Assembly (NCBI RefSeq): GCF_006715045.1
Contig: NZ_VFML01000001.1
Coordinates: forward strand, 5,800,001 to 5,864,000
Direction of reading: 5' to 3'
DNA length: 64,000 nt
DNA from: Amycolatopsis cihanbeyliensis
GTDB taxonomy: Bacteria > Actinomycetota > Actinomycetes > Mycobacteriales > Pseudonocardiaceae
A model generated the notes under the pieces. It did no database searches, was not told where the DNA came from, and saw nothing but the letters and a program-made list of their open reading frames with translations. The translations under genes were made by a program, and so were the position numbers. Each line of letters begins with the position of its first letter. Within the stretch, counting starts at the first letter, position 1. Shown here in pieces: positions 26,428 to 35,670 of the stretch.

Positions 26428-27015
26428 TCACTCCCCCTCGAGCCGCTTGCAGGCCGGTGCCTCGGCGAACGCGGTCTTCAGCACCGGGTTCTGCTTGAGG
26501 TTCTTCGTCGGGTCGTCCATGCCCTGGAGTTCCTGGATCTTCGCGCCGACCTCGGTCATGGTCGACTGGAAGGCGGCCGGGTCGCTGATGGTCGCGCCGT
26601 CCGCCTTGGCCCGTGCGGTGTCCAGCGTCTGCTTGGTCTCTTCCAGGGTGCCGATGGTCTGCTCGACCAGCGCGCCACCGTCGGTCACCGGCGGCGGGCC
26701 CGCGGCCTCGATCCGGGTGGACAGGTCGTCGAACGCGCCGGACAGCGTATCCAGGTAGGTGAGCATCGCCTGCCGGACGTCCTGTGGCTGGTCGGACTCG
26801 AGCGGGGGCAGGGTGGTCATCTTGCTCGCCTGTGCCTGGATCGCCGTGCATACCTGATCGGCCCATGCGGTGGACTCGGAGCCTGCCTCGGCGGAACCGG
26901 TCTTGGTCTGCTGCCCCGCGGGCTCACCGGATGCGGCGGGCTCGTCCGAGCCGCACCCCGCGGCCAGCGCCAGCCCGCAGGCCGCCACCGCACCAATGAC
27001 GAGTCGAGGAATCAT
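26428..27015 (-). CDS. Lipoprotein, first of a tandem paralogous pair
   Basis: This 195-residue lipoprotein has signal peptide MIPRLVIGAVAACGLALAAGC; the lipobox is LAAGC. A Ser/Gly/Ala-rich spacer follows, then a helical domain from about residue 47 with QVCTAIQAQ and ending APACKRLEGE. ATG 27015 follows GGAAG at a sensible distance; the frame extends upstream but without a site. It is paralogous to the following gene with similar length. It is transcribed away from the mce operon. Confidence 0.82.
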   Translation of the reverse strand: MIPRLVIGAVAACGLALAAGCGSDEPAASGEPAGQQTKTGSAEAGSESTAWADQVCTAIQAQASKMTTLPPLESDQPQDVRQAMLTYLDTLSGAFDDLSTRIEAAGPPPVTDGGALVEQTIGTLEETKQTLDTARAKADGATISDPAAFQSTMTEVGAKIQELQGMDDPTKNLKQNPVLKTAFAEAPACKRLEGE

Positions 27016-27788
27016 ACCGTTCTTCCTTCGTTTGTCGGATGAGGCTGGAAGGGGCGGATGCGAGCGAGTGGTCATCCGCCCGGCGCGGAGCCGAGCCGCG
27101 ACGTTTTCCGGTATGACTCTAACGACCGAGTCGTCCCGCGGACACTGATTCCTCGGCCCGGAAGAAGTCCCGTTCCGCGTCGGACACGACACTCGTCACC
27201 CAAGCCGAGGAAATCCGAAGTGTTGCTGTCACGCCGATGACAGAAAACCCGTCCGGAGTCCAGCGCGCGATATGGTGGCCAGGGTCGTCGGTCGGTGTGG
27301 CCGGGGCCGCGGTCGCGGTGCCCGCTACGCCACGGGCGAGTGCCGGCGCCCGGCCATGATGAGTCCGGGCTTCATTCCACGCACAGTGTTTCCCTGGCAA
27401 TCCGTCCTGTTTGGCGCGATTGCGTGCCGAAACGTGTATGTCCCCCGCAAGGTATGCGCTGGTGACGCTACCGGCCCGGCCGTAGCGCCCGCAACGTCAT
27501 CACCACCGCAGGAAAGGAGCCGTGTCCGGGTGTCACCGGCATGACAAAAAATCTGCGCGTGTACCGCTGGGCAGGGGAAACGAAGGCGTTGTGCCGTGCG
27601 GGTGAAAAGTCCGGACGTGGACAGTTAGGCCGATAACAAGAAACGCTGTACCTCGACCACGTGTGGCCATGATGCATCGAGAGTTCTTGTGTGCCCTGTG
27701 CCAGGTAAGTAGCGTACCGATCAGTTGGGGCCGTTCGGACACCGATTCCGGTAAGGAAATCCGGCAACAAAGGACAGGTATTTCACGC
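27016..27788. other. Divergent intergenic region upstream of the mce unit
   Basis: This 773-base stretch separates the leftward lipoprotein pair from the rightward secreted-protein/mce unit. Its composition is lower in GC and every open frame in it looks like noise. It must hold promoters for both units. I could not identify a convincing operator palindrome by eye. Its length leaves room for a long leader or a small RNA. Confidence 0.45.
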
Positions 27789-28556
27789 ATGAGCACACGC
27801 CGCACGCCAGCGCTGGCCCGTGCCGTTGCCGTGTGCCTTGCCCTCTGCCTCGTGGGGGCACTGTCCGTGGCCAGCGGGTCCGCGGCTCCTCGCCCCGCGC
27901 AGCGGCTCGGCGCGGCGGACGCACCGTCGGACAAGTTCCCGGAAGGGTCGGGAATCAAGGCTGGCTACTGGGTGGAAGACACCGTCAGCCGGATCGAGAA
28001 ACTGCGTTCGGAGATCACCATCGGGCAGGGCACGTTCAACGCTCTCGTCAACCCCGCGGCGACCGGCGGAACCATTCGCGGACTGCTGGACCTGCCCGAG
28101 GCGGACAGCTACTTCGTCACGTTCGGCATCATGCCGGTGACCAGCACCGTCCAGCTGATCCAGGACGGCGAGGCCGAAGGCACGGTACAGGTCAGCTTCC
28201 GCCCGGACCCCGACAACCCGGACAAGAACTGGATGCGGGCCGAGGCTGACGTGACCGCCAAGGTGTTCATCAAGCTGAAGAACGTCAAGGTCGACGGGCA
28301 ACCGCTGGATGTGGGTCCGGACTGCCGGACGGCGACGTCCGCATCGATCCGGATCAAGGGAAACCTGCCGCTCCAGGAGGGCGATCCCGATTCCGACACC
28401 GAGACGCGCTCCACCTACACGATCCCGCCGTTCGCGGGCTGCGGTGCCACCGAGGACCTCGACCCGCTGTTGACCGGCCTGGTTTCCGGGCCAGGCAACG
28501 CACTGAAGACCAACCTGCGGCTGCGCTGCATCGCGACCAGGTGTGAACAGGGGTGA
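27789..28556 (+). CDS. Secreted type-B domain protein, first gene of the mce unit
   Basis: This 255-residue protein has a signal peptide (about 1-33, cut near GSAAPRP) and one beta-rich domain. Its features match the C-terminal domain of the TEP-repeat protein and the protein at 38019: VFIKLKNVKVDGQPL...GPDC, YTIPPFAGCG and GPGNALKTN. The two cysteines (in GPDC and AGCG) are shared by all three and may pair. It ends five bases before the mceG start, so it is likely transcribed with the mce genes. A role as an extracytoplasmic accessory or lipid-binding protein is inference. Confidence 0.8.
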   Translation: MSTRRTPALARAVAVCLALCLVGALSVASGSAAPRPAQRLGAADAPSDKFPEGSGIKAGYWVEDTVSRIEKLRSEITIGQGTFNALVNPAATGGTIRGLLDLPEADSYFVTFGIMPVTSTVQLIQDGEAEGTVQVSFRPDPDNPDKNWMRAEADVTAKVFIKLKNVKVDGQPLDVGPDCRTATSASIRIKGNLPLQEGDPDSDTETRSTYTIPPFAGCGATEDLDPLLTGLVSGPGNALKTNLRLRCIATRCEQG

Positions 28557-28560
28557 CGTA

Positions 28561-29643
28561 ATGGGTGTGGAGGTGGTGGTCGAGGGGCTGCGCAAGTCGT
28601 TCGGCAGCCAGAACATCTTGCGGGACGTGGCGTTCAGCCTGCCCGCGGGCGAGGTCAGTGCCCTGCTCGGGCCGTCGGGGACCGGGAAGTCGGTGTTCCT
28701 CAAATGCCTGATCGGACTGATCCGGCCGGAGGCGGGCCGGATCGTGGTCAACGGGGTGGATCTGTGCTCCTGCCCGGAACGCACCCTGTACGAGACGCGG
28801 AAGCTTTTCGGGGTGCTGTTCCAGGACGGCGCGCTGTTCGGCTCGATGAACCTCTACGACAACGTCGCCTTCCCGCTGCGCGAGCACACCAAGAAATCCG
28901 AGTCCGAGATCAAGCGGATCGTGCTGGAAAAGCTGGAGATCACCGGGCTGGCCGGCGCCGAGGACAAGCTGCCAGGGGAGATCTCCGGCGGGATGCGCAA
29001 GCGTGCCGGGCTGGCGCGGGCGCTGGTGCTGGACCCGGAGATCCTGCTGGTCGACGAGCCGGACTCCGGGCTGGATCCCGTGCGCACGGCGTACCTCTCC
29101 CAGTTGCTGATCGACCTGAACGCGCAGATCGACGCCACCATCCTGCTGGTGACGCACAACATCAACGTCGCCCGCACGGTTCCGGACAACCTCGGCATGC
29201 TGTTCCGCAAGCAACTGCTCATGTTCGGACCGCGCGAGGTGCTGCTGACCTCGGACGAACCCGCGGTCGAGCAGTTCCTGAACGGCCGAACCCTTGGCCC
29301 GATCGGGATGTCCGAGGAGAAGGACTCCGCGCAGCTGGCCCGCGAGCAGGCGCGCGCCGACGCCGGCCACCGCGACGGGTCGGGCGAAGACGTGCGCGGC
29401 ATCGTGCCGCAGATCGAGCCGACCCCCGGGATGCCGGAGCGGATGGGCGTCCGCCGCCGCAAGGACCGGGTGATGGCCATGCTGCACACCCTGCCTTCCC
29501 TTGCCCAGCACGGGATCGTGGCCAGCCTCAGCACGGAGGACCGGCACCGCTACGGCCTGCGACCGGTGAGCAGGCACCGGCAGGAAGCCCTGACGGAGCG
29601 GTTCTCCGCGGAGTCGGTGACCGGACAGTGGGGTCTGCCGTGA
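28561..29643 (+). CDS. mceG: Mce transporter ATPase (MceG/Mkl, MlaF-like)
   Basis: This 360-residue ABC ATPase should energise Mce-type lipid uptake at the inner membrane. Walker A is GPSGTGKS, signature ISGGMRKRAGLARAL, Walker B EILLVDEPDSGLDP and H-loop VTHN. The KRAG after the signature is typical of MlaF/Mkl. About 110 residues follow the ATPase core, the extra C-terminal region seen in actinobacterial MceG. It begins four bases after the preceding gene and its stop overlaps the yrbEA start (GTGA). In mycobacteria this gene is remote from mce operons; here it is linked. Confidence 0.93.
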   Translation: MGVEVVVEGLRKSFGSQNILRDVAFSLPAGEVSALLGPSGTGKSVFLKCLIGLIRPEAGRIVVNGVDLCSCPERTLYETRKLFGVLFQDGALFGSMNLYDNVAFPLREHTKKSESEIKRIVLEKLEITGLAGAEDKLPGEISGGMRKRAGLARALVLDPEILLVDEPDSGLDPVRTAYLSQLLIDLNAQIDATILLVTHNINVARTVPDNLGMLFRKQLLMFGPREVLLTSDEPAVEQFLNGRTLGPIGMSEEKDSAQLAREQARADAGHRDGSGEDVRGIVPQIEPTPGMPERMGVRRRKDRVMAMLHTLPSLAQHGIVASLSTEDRHRYGLRPVSRHRQEALTERFSAESVTGQWGLP

Positions 29644-30440
29644 CCACACCCACCCGCCGCCTGCCGGGGCTGGACCGCGTCACCGCCGCCATGCGGGAGT
29701 TCGGCCGTGGTTTCTCGCTCGGCCTGGATGTCATCGTCGCCATCTTCAAACGGCCGTTCCAGGCGCGTGAGTTCATCCAGCAGTTCTGGTTCATCGCCAG
29801 CGTGTCGATCACCCCGGCCATCCTGGTCGCGATCCCGTTCGGCGCGGTGATCTCACTCCAGCTCGGCACTCTCACCAGCCAGATCGGCGCCTCGTCGTTC
29901 AACGGCGCGGCCAGCGTGCTCGCCGTGGTGCAGCAGGCCAGCCCGATCGTCACCACCCTGATCATCGCGGGAGCGGGCGGCTCCGCGATCTGTGCCGACC
30001 TCGGCTCGCGCAAGATCCGCGAGGAGATCGACGCGATGGAGGTGCTCGGGGTCTCGCCGATCCAGCGACTCATCGTGCCGAGGGTGCTCGCGGCGATCCT
30101 GGCGGCGGTGCTGCTCAACGGCCTGGTGAGCGTGGTCGGTGTGGCCGGGGGCTATTTCTTCAACGTGGTCGTGCAGGGCGGCACCCCCGGCGCCTACCTG
30201 GCCAGCTTCAACGCCCTCGCCCAGCTTCCGGACCTGTGGGTCGGCATGATCAAGGCGTTCATCTTCGGTTTCCTCGCCGGTGTCGTCGCCGCCTACCGGG
30301 GGCTCAACCCGCGGGGCGGCCCGAAGGGCGTCGGTGACGTGGTCAACCAGTCGGTGGTGATCACCTTCCTGCTGCTGTTCTTCGTGAACACCGTGATCAC
30401 CGGGCTGTACCTGCAACTGGTGCCTGCGAAGGGGACTTAG
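29640..30440 (+). CDS. yrbEA: YrbEA, MlaE-family permease of the Mce system
   Basis: This 266-residue integral membrane protein of the MlaE/YrbE family has five or so hydrophobic helices. The conserved coupling segment is DLGSRKIREEIDAMEVLGVSP, which contacts the ATPase, and GGPKGVGDVVNQSV lies near the end. With YrbEB it forms the translocation core. GTG 29640 overlaps the mceG stop by four bases. Confidence 0.93.
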   Translation: MTTPTRRLPGLDRVTAAMREFGRGFSLGLDVIVAIFKRPFQAREFIQQFWFIASVSITPAILVAIPFGAVISLQLGTLTSQIGASSFNGAASVLAVVQQASPIVTTLIIAGAGGSAICADLGSRKIREEIDAMEVLGVSPIQRLIVPRVLAAILAAVLLNGLVSVVGVAGGYFFNVVVQGGTPGAYLASFNALAQLPDLWVGMIKAFIFGFLAGVVAAYRGLNPRGGPKGVGDVVNQSVVITFLLLFFVNTVITGLYLQLVPAKGT

Positions 30441-30442
30441 CC

Positions 30443-31282
30443 GTGACCACTGTGGGTGAACGCGCGAAAGCGACGCTGCGGCGTCCCGGCGACAGTTTGT
30501 TCAAGCTGGGCGACCAACTGCTGTTCTACCTGCGGGCACTGGCCGCGGTGCCGCTGACGATCCGACGCTACTTCAAGGAGGTCGTCCGGCTGCTGGCCGA
30601 GGTGACCTTCGGCAGCGGCGCGCTCGCGGTGATCGGCGGCACCATCGGCGTGATGGTGGGGCTGACCCTGTTCACCGGGATCACCGTGGGGCTGCAGGGT
30701 TTCAGCGCGCTGAACCAGATCGGTGTCTCGGCGCTGACCGGTTTCATGACCGCCTACTTCAACACCAGGGAGATCGCGCCGCTGTCCGCGGGACTCGCGC
30801 TGTCCGCCACGGTCGGCGCGGGTTTCACCGCACAGCTCGGCGCGATGCGGATCTCCGAGGAGATCGACGCGCTCGAGGTGATGGCGGTGCGCAGCATGCC
30901 GTTCCTGGTCACCACGCGGATCATCGCCGGGTTCGTCGCGATCGTCCCGCTGTACGCGATCGGCCTGCTGACCTCGTATGTGGCCTCCCGGCAGGTGACG
31001 GTCTGGGTGCTCGGTCAGTCCGGTGGGACCTACGACCACTACTTCGCCCTGTTCCTACCGCCGGAGGACGTGTTGTGGTCCTTCGGCAAGGTGCTGATCT
31101 TCAGCGTCGCGGTGATCCTCACCCACTGCTTCTACGGGTACCGCGCGGCCGGCGGGCCTGCCGGCGTCGGCGTCGCCGTCGGCAGGGCGGTGCGGACCTC
31201 GATCGTGCTGATCAGCGTGCTCGACCTCTTCCTCAGCCTGGCGATCTGGGGGGTTAACACGACGGTGCAGGTGGCTGGATGA
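30443..31282 (+). CDS. yrbEB: YrbEB, MlaE-family permease of the Mce system
   Basis: This 279-residue second permease has the coupling segment QLGAMRISEEIDALEVMAVRS and AAGGPAGVGVAVGRAVR near the C-terminus, both family hallmarks. It starts with GTG two bases after the yrbEA stop and ends in a four-base ATGA overlap with mceA. It is a heterodimer partner of YrbEA in the lipid transporter. Confidence 0.93.
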   Translation: MTTVGERAKATLRRPGDSLFKLGDQLLFYLRALAAVPLTIRRYFKEVVRLLAEVTFGSGALAVIGGTIGVMVGLTLFTGITVGLQGFSALNQIGVSALTGFMTAYFNTREIAPLSAGLALSATVGAGFTAQLGAMRISEEIDALEVMAVRSMPFLVTTRIIAGFVAIVPLYAIGLLTSYVASRQVTVWVLGQSGGTYDHYFALFLPPEDVLWSFGKVLIFSVAVILTHCFYGYRAAGGPAGVGVAVGRAVRTSIVLISVLDLFLSLAIWGVNTTVQVAG

Positions 31283-32577
31283 GCAAGGCGGAAACCGGAA
31301 AGCGGCTGGGAACGCAACTCGCCGGGGTGGCGTTCCTGATGGTCCTGGTGCTGATGCTGTGGTTGACGGTCGCCATCTACGAGCGGCGGTTCGAGTCGGT
31401 GGAGACGGTGACGTTGCGCGCGGACCGGATCGGCAACCAGATGGAGATCAACTCCGAGGTGAAGTCCAGGGGCGTGCCGTTCGGCTACGTCTCCGATGTG
31501 CGCGCCACCGACCGCGGTGCGGAGATCGAGCTGGCGATGGACCCGGCCACGATCGATCAGTTGCCGCGTAACGTCTCCGCCCGGCTGCTGCCGAAGACGG
31601 TCTTCGGTCAGCGATATGTCAACCTGGTACTGCCGGAGGACCCGGCGGCGCGGTCCCTCTCCGGCGGCGATGTGATCCCGCAGGACCGCTCGAAGAACGC
31701 GATCGAACTGGAGCGGGTGCTCGGCAACCTGCTGCCGCTGCTGCGCGCGGTCCAGCCGGAGAAGCTGTCCGCCTCGCTGGGCGCGGTGTCCCAGGCGCTG
31801 GACCAGCGCGGGGAGCCGCTCGGTGACAGCATCGTCAAGCTGAACAAGCTGCTGTCCGAACTCAACCCGCTGATGCCGCAGTTCAAAAAGGACGTCAGCG
31901 GTGTGGCCGATGTCGCCGAGCTGTACGACGAGGCGGCCCCGGACATCCTGCGAGCGCTCACCGATCTCACCGTGACCGGGCGGACGATCACCGAGCACCG
32001 TAGCGACCTCCAGGCGCTCTACACCGACCTCACCGCGAGCTCGGACGAGCTGACCGCCTTCCTGCGGAAGAACAAGGACAGCCTGATCGGCTTCACCGAG
32101 GCCAGCAGGCCGACCTTCGAGCTGCTGGCCAGGTACGCGTCGTCGTTCCCCTGCCTTTTCGACGCGGTGAACCGGTTCAAGCCGCTGATGGAGAAGGCGC
32201 TCGGGGCCGGGACCGGAGAACCCGGCCTGCACGTGGACATCACGGTGCAGCAGCCCCGGGGCAAGTACGTCCCCGGCAGGGACGATCCGGTCCACGACGC
32301 GGGTGGCGGCCCGCGTTGCTACCCCCCGGGCGCCGGGCCGGGACAGGGCGTCCGGCCGGCGGGAGGTGCTCGCGGCGCGGTGAGTACCGCCCAGGACTCC
32401 GCCGCGGCGGGCCCGCTCGCGCTGGAGCAGGCGGGGATCGCCAACTCGCCCTATGAACGGCAGCTGATCGCCGAGCTGATGGCACCCGCGCTGGGCACCA
32501 CCCCGGACGCGGTGCCCGGATGGAGCAGCCTGCTGGTCGGGCCACTGCTGCGCGGAACGGAGGTGACGCTGAAATGA
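31279..32577 (+). CDS. mceA: MceA, Mce-family substrate-binding protein
   Basis: This 432-residue protein has one N-terminal transmembrane helix (about 12-35) and an MCE/MlaD beta-barrel domain (about 40-115; VKSRGVPFGYVSDVRA, then NLVLPED). A long helical region (to about 285) follows, and then a Gly/Pro-rich tail. MCE proteins form a hexameric tube carrying lipids across the periplasm-like space. The cysteines in YASSFPCL and GPRCYPPG are typical of MceA. It is translationally coupled on both sides by ATGA overlaps. Confidence 0.92.
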   Translation: MSKAETGKRLGTQLAGVAFLMVLVLMLWLTVAIYERRFESVETVTLRADRIGNQMEINSEVKSRGVPFGYVSDVRATDRGAEIELAMDPATIDQLPRNVSARLLPKTVFGQRYVNLVLPEDPAARSLSGGDVIPQDRSKNAIELERVLGNLLPLLRAVQPEKLSASLGAVSQALDQRGEPLGDSIVKLNKLLSELNPLMPQFKKDVSGVADVAELYDEAAPDILRALTDLTVTGRTITEHRSDLQALYTDLTASSDELTAFLRKNKDSLIGFTEASRPTFELLARYASSFPCLFDAVNRFKPLMEKALGAGTGEPGLHVDITVQQPRGKYVPGRDDPVHDAGGGPRCYPPGAGPGQGVRPAGGARGAVSTAQDSAAAGPLALEQAGIANSPYERQLIAELMAPALGTTPDAVPGWSSLLVGPLLRGTEVTLK

Positions 32578-33593
32578 AGAGCTTGGCCGGGCCGCTGATC
32601 AAGGGCCTGATCTTCCTGGTGGTCACCGCGCTGGCCTCGGTGATCCTCGGCATCACCATCGCCAACGTCGGGGTGGGCGACACGGCCACCTACACCGCCC
32701 GGTTCACCGATGCCACCTCCGTCAACCCCGGCGACGACGTGCGCATGGCCGGTGTCCGGATAGGGCAGGTCGAGGACGTCGAGGTGGTGGAGCGGCGCTA
32801 CGCCGACGTGACCTTCGGGGTGGATGTCAAGCGCCCGCTGGCGGCCTCGGCCACCGCGGCGATCCGCTACCGCAACCTGGTCGGCCAGCGCTACATCTCC
32901 GTGGACCAGGGCGACTTCCCGATGGGGGAGAAGCTGCCGGCCGGAGCGCACATCCCGCTGGAGCGGACCACGCCCGCACTGGACCTGACCGCGATGTTCA
33001 ACGGCTTCAAACCACTGTTCCAGGCGATGAACCCGGACGACGTGAACAAGTTGTCCTACGAGCTGATCCAGGTACTGCAGGGCGAGGGCCCGACGCTGAA
33101 CAGCTTCCTGCGGCACACCGCCTCGCTCACCTCCACGCTGGCGGACAAGGACAAGGTGATCGGCGAGGTGATCACCAACCTGAACACCGTGCTGGACACG
33201 GTGAACGCCAAGGGTGACCAGCTCGGCACGCTGATCACCACCACCAAGGAACTGGTGGAGGGGCTGGCCGCGGACGCGAAGCCGATCGGCCAGGCGATCG
33301 GCGGCCTCGGTGAGCTGGCCAGCAGCACCGCGGATCTGCTGCAGGAGGGTAGGCAGCCGCTCCAGCAGAGCATGACCGCACTCGGCGACCTCTCCCGCAA
33401 CCTCGCCGACAACACCGCGGTGTTCGAGAAGTTCCTGGACAACCTGCCGGTCAAGTACGACCGGATCGGAACCCTGGTGTCCTACGGGTCCTGGTTCAAC
33501 TTCTACCTGTGCTCGGCTTCCTCGGACGCGAAGCGACCGCCAGGCGGCCCGCCCGTCGGAATCCCGATCACCCAACCGAGGTGCCGTCGATGA
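32574..33593 (+). CDS. mceB: MceB
   Basis: This 339-residue Mce protein starts at ATG 32574, in a four-base overlap with mceA. It has an N-terminal helix (KGLIFLVVTALASVILGI), an MCE domain (about 38-115; DDVRMAGVRIGQVEDVEV, YRNLVGQRYISV) and helical repeats such as LGELASSTADLLQEGRQPL. The short C-terminus holds FNFYLCSAS, the conserved cysteine segment of MceB/C/D proteins. It overlaps mceC by four bases. It is a component of the lipid-conducting hexamer. Confidence 0.92.
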   Translation: MKSLAGPLIKGLIFLVVTALASVILGITIANVGVGDTATYTARFTDATSVNPGDDVRMAGVRIGQVEDVEVVERRYADVTFGVDVKRPLAASATAAIRYRNLVGQRYISVDQGDFPMGEKLPAGAHIPLERTTPALDLTAMFNGFKPLFQAMNPDDVNKLSYELIQVLQGEGPTLNSFLRHTASLTSTLADKDKVIGEVITNLNTVLDTVNAKGDQLGTLITTTKELVEGLAADAKPIGQAIGGLGELASSTADLLQEGRQPLQQSMTALGDLSRNLADNTAVFEKFLDNLPVKYDRIGTLVSYGSWFNFYLCSASSDAKRPPGGPPVGIPITQPRCRR

Positions 33594-34597
33594 AACTGCC
33601 GCCGATGAAACCCTTCCGCGAACGCAACCCGATCGTCGTCGGCACAATCGGCGTGCTGATCATGGGACTGATCGGCCTTGCCATGTTCAACGTCGACGAC
33701 CTGCCGCTGGTCGGCGGCGGAACCACCTACACCGCCGAGTTCACCGAGGGCGCCGGGCTCAGGTCCGGGGACGAGGTGCGGGTGGCCGGGGTCAAGGTCG
33801 GGGAGGTCAACGACGTCGAGTTGGACGGTGACCACGCGCAGATCACCTTCCGGGTCAGGGACACCTGGCTCGGTGACCGGAGCACCGCGGCCATCAAGAT
33901 CAAGACCCTGCTCGGGCAGAAGAACCTGGTGCTGGACCCGATCGGCGACACCGAGTTGGACCCGGGTACCCCGATCCCGCGCGAGCGCACCACGTCGCCC
34001 TACGACGTCACGGACGTGTTCGGCGACCTCGCCGAGACCACCGGTGAGATCAACACCGACCGGCTGGCCAAGGCCTTCCGCACGCTGTCCGAGACGCTCG
34101 GCCACTCGGCGCCGCAGGAGGTGCGTAACGCGATGGACGGGCTTTCCGCCCTGTCCAGGACCCTGGCCTCCAGGGACGACGAGCTGATCAAGCTGTTCGA
34201 GAACACCAAGGAGCTGTCCAAGACCCTCGCCGACCGGACCGGCCAGGTCGAGTCGCTGATCAAGAACGGAAACGTGGTACTGACCGAACTGAACGCGCGC
34301 AAGGAGGCGATCGGCAAGCTGTTCACCGGTTCGCGCCGGCTCGCCGAGCAGCTCAAGGGCCTGGTCACGGACAACCAGGAGACGCTGAACCCCGCGCTGC
34401 AACAGCTGGAACGGGTCACCACCGTGCTGCAGCGCAACCAGGCCAAGCTCGAGGAGAGCCTGCGGCTCGCCGGCCCGTACTACCGGCTGCTCGGCAACGC
34501 GGTCGGCAACGGTCGCTGGATCGACACCTACATCTGCGGGCTCATCCCGTCCGGACCGCCCGGAAGTTGCCTGCCACCACGATCGGGAGGGCGCTGA
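33590..34597 (+). CDS. mceC: MceC
   Basis: This 335-residue Mce protein has a basic N-terminus and one membrane helix (about 15-33), then an MCE domain (GDEVRVAGVKVGEVNDVEL, KTLLGQKNLVLDP) and long amphipathic helices. The C-terminal WIDTYICGLIPSGPPGSC is family-typical. The start is ATG 33590 in an ATGA overlap; the upstream open frame lies inside mceB. It shares one base with the next gene. Confidence 0.92.
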   Translation: MKLPPMKPFRERNPIVVGTIGVLIMGLIGLAMFNVDDLPLVGGGTTYTAEFTEGAGLRSGDEVRVAGVKVGEVNDVELDGDHAQITFRVRDTWLGDRSTAAIKIKTLLGQKNLVLDPIGDTELDPGTPIPRERTTSPYDVTDVFGDLAETTGEINTDRLAKAFRTLSETLGHSAPQEVRNAMDGLSALSRTLASRDDELIKLFENTKELSKTLADRTGQVESLIKNGNVVLTELNARKEAIGKLFTGSRRLAEQLKGLVTDNQETLNPALQQLERVTTVLQRNQAKLEESLRLAGPYYRLLGNAVGNGRWIDTYICGLIPSGPPGSCLPPRSGGR

Positions 34598-35670
34598 TGC
34601 ATACCGTTCAGCTCGACGACATGGGGCGGTCGCAGCGCAGGGGCGCGCTGTTGCGCTGGGGCGCGCTCGGCCTGATCGTGGCGACGGCGGTCGCCGCGGT
34701 ATGGGTGATCGTCAACCCCGGTGGCGCCCGGCACGTCACCGCGTACTTCTCCGCCGCGGTCGGCATCTACCCGGACTCCGACGTCCGGGTGGTCGGCGTT
34801 CCGGTCGGTTCGGTGGACTCGGTCGAACCGCAAGGGGAGACGGTGAAGGTGGAGCTGACCGTCGAAGGGGATGTGGAGCTGCCCGCGGAGGTCAAGGCGC
34901 TGGTGGTCACGCCGAGCCTGGTGGCCGACCGGTACGTCCAGCTTTCCCCGCCGTACCAGGGCGGGCCCCGGCTGGCCGAGGGCGCCGACATCCCGCGGGA
35001 GCGTACCGTCACCCCGGTCGAGATCGACGAGTTGTTCTCCAGCCTGAACGACCTCACCGTCGCGCTGGGTCCGGAGGGCGCCAACTCCGATGGCGCGGTC
35101 AGCGACGTGCTGGAGCAGGGCGCGAAGACGCTGGACGGCAACGGCAAGGCCTGGGGCGAGTCGATCCGGCAGCTCGGCGAGTTCGCCAGGACACTGGACA
35201 GCTCCAAGGGGGACATGTTCCAGACGGTCGACCAGGTCAGCAAGTTCACCAGGATGGTCGCCACCAACGACAAGCAGGTCGACGAGGCCATCAAGCAGGT
35301 TTCCTCGATCAGCAAGGTGCTGGCCGAGGACCGGGGTGACCTCGCGGCCGCGCTCAGCGAGCTCGGGGACGCGCTGGACACGGTGCAGCGGTTCATCAGG
35401 GACAACCGCGGCCTGGTCAAGTCCAATGTAGACAAATTGGCCGGTGTCGCGGAGATCCTCGCCGGGCAGAAGGACTCGCTCGCCGAGGCGCTGGACACCG
35501 CGCCGAACGCGCTGACCAACCTGCTGGAGACCTACAATCCGGCCTCGCGCACGATCGACGGGCGGGCGAACCTGCTCGAGTACTCCGCGGACGGCGGCGG
35601 TGGCTCGGGCGGGCCCGCGTTGCCGCTGCCGCAGACCGGCCAGTTCCGGCCGGCGGGAGGTGATCGCTGA
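34597..35670 (+). CDS. mceD: MceD
   Basis: This 357-residue Mce protein has an N-terminal helix (LGLIVATAVAAVWVIV), an MCE domain (DSDVRVVGVPVGSVDSVEP, VTPSLVADRYVQLSP), coiled helices to about 300 and a Gly/Ser/Pro tail. ATG 34597 reuses the last base of the mceC stop. It lacks the C-terminal cysteine segment seen in MceB and MceC. It is the fourth chain of the presumed heterohexamer. Confidence 0.92.
   Translation: MHTVQLDDMGRSQRRGALLRWGALGLIVATAVAAVWVIVNPGGARHVTAYFSAAVGIYPDSDVRVVGVPVGSVDSVEPQGETVKVELTVEGDVELPAEVKALVVTPSLVADRYVQLSPPYQGGPRLAEGADIPRERTVTPVEIDELFSSLNDLTVALGPEGANSDGAVSDVLEQGAKTLDGNGKAWGESIRQLGEFARTLDSSKGDMFQTVDQVSKFTRMVATNDKQVDEAIKQVSSISKVLAEDRGDLAAALSELGDALDTVQRFIRDNRGLVKSNVDKLAGVAEILAGQKDSLAEALDTAPNALTNLLETYNPASRTIDGRANLLEYSADGGGGSGGPALPLPQTGQFRPAGGDR

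Noticed and set aside
27272..27544. Possible small gene in the region before the mce unit
   Set aside because: No ribosome site, no protein-like composition, and several competing short frames of equal quality.
28704..29639. N-terminal extension of YrbEA over the mceG gene
   Set aside because: The extension overlaps conserved ATPase motifs; the GTG at 29640 gives the normal family start and a four-base overlap.
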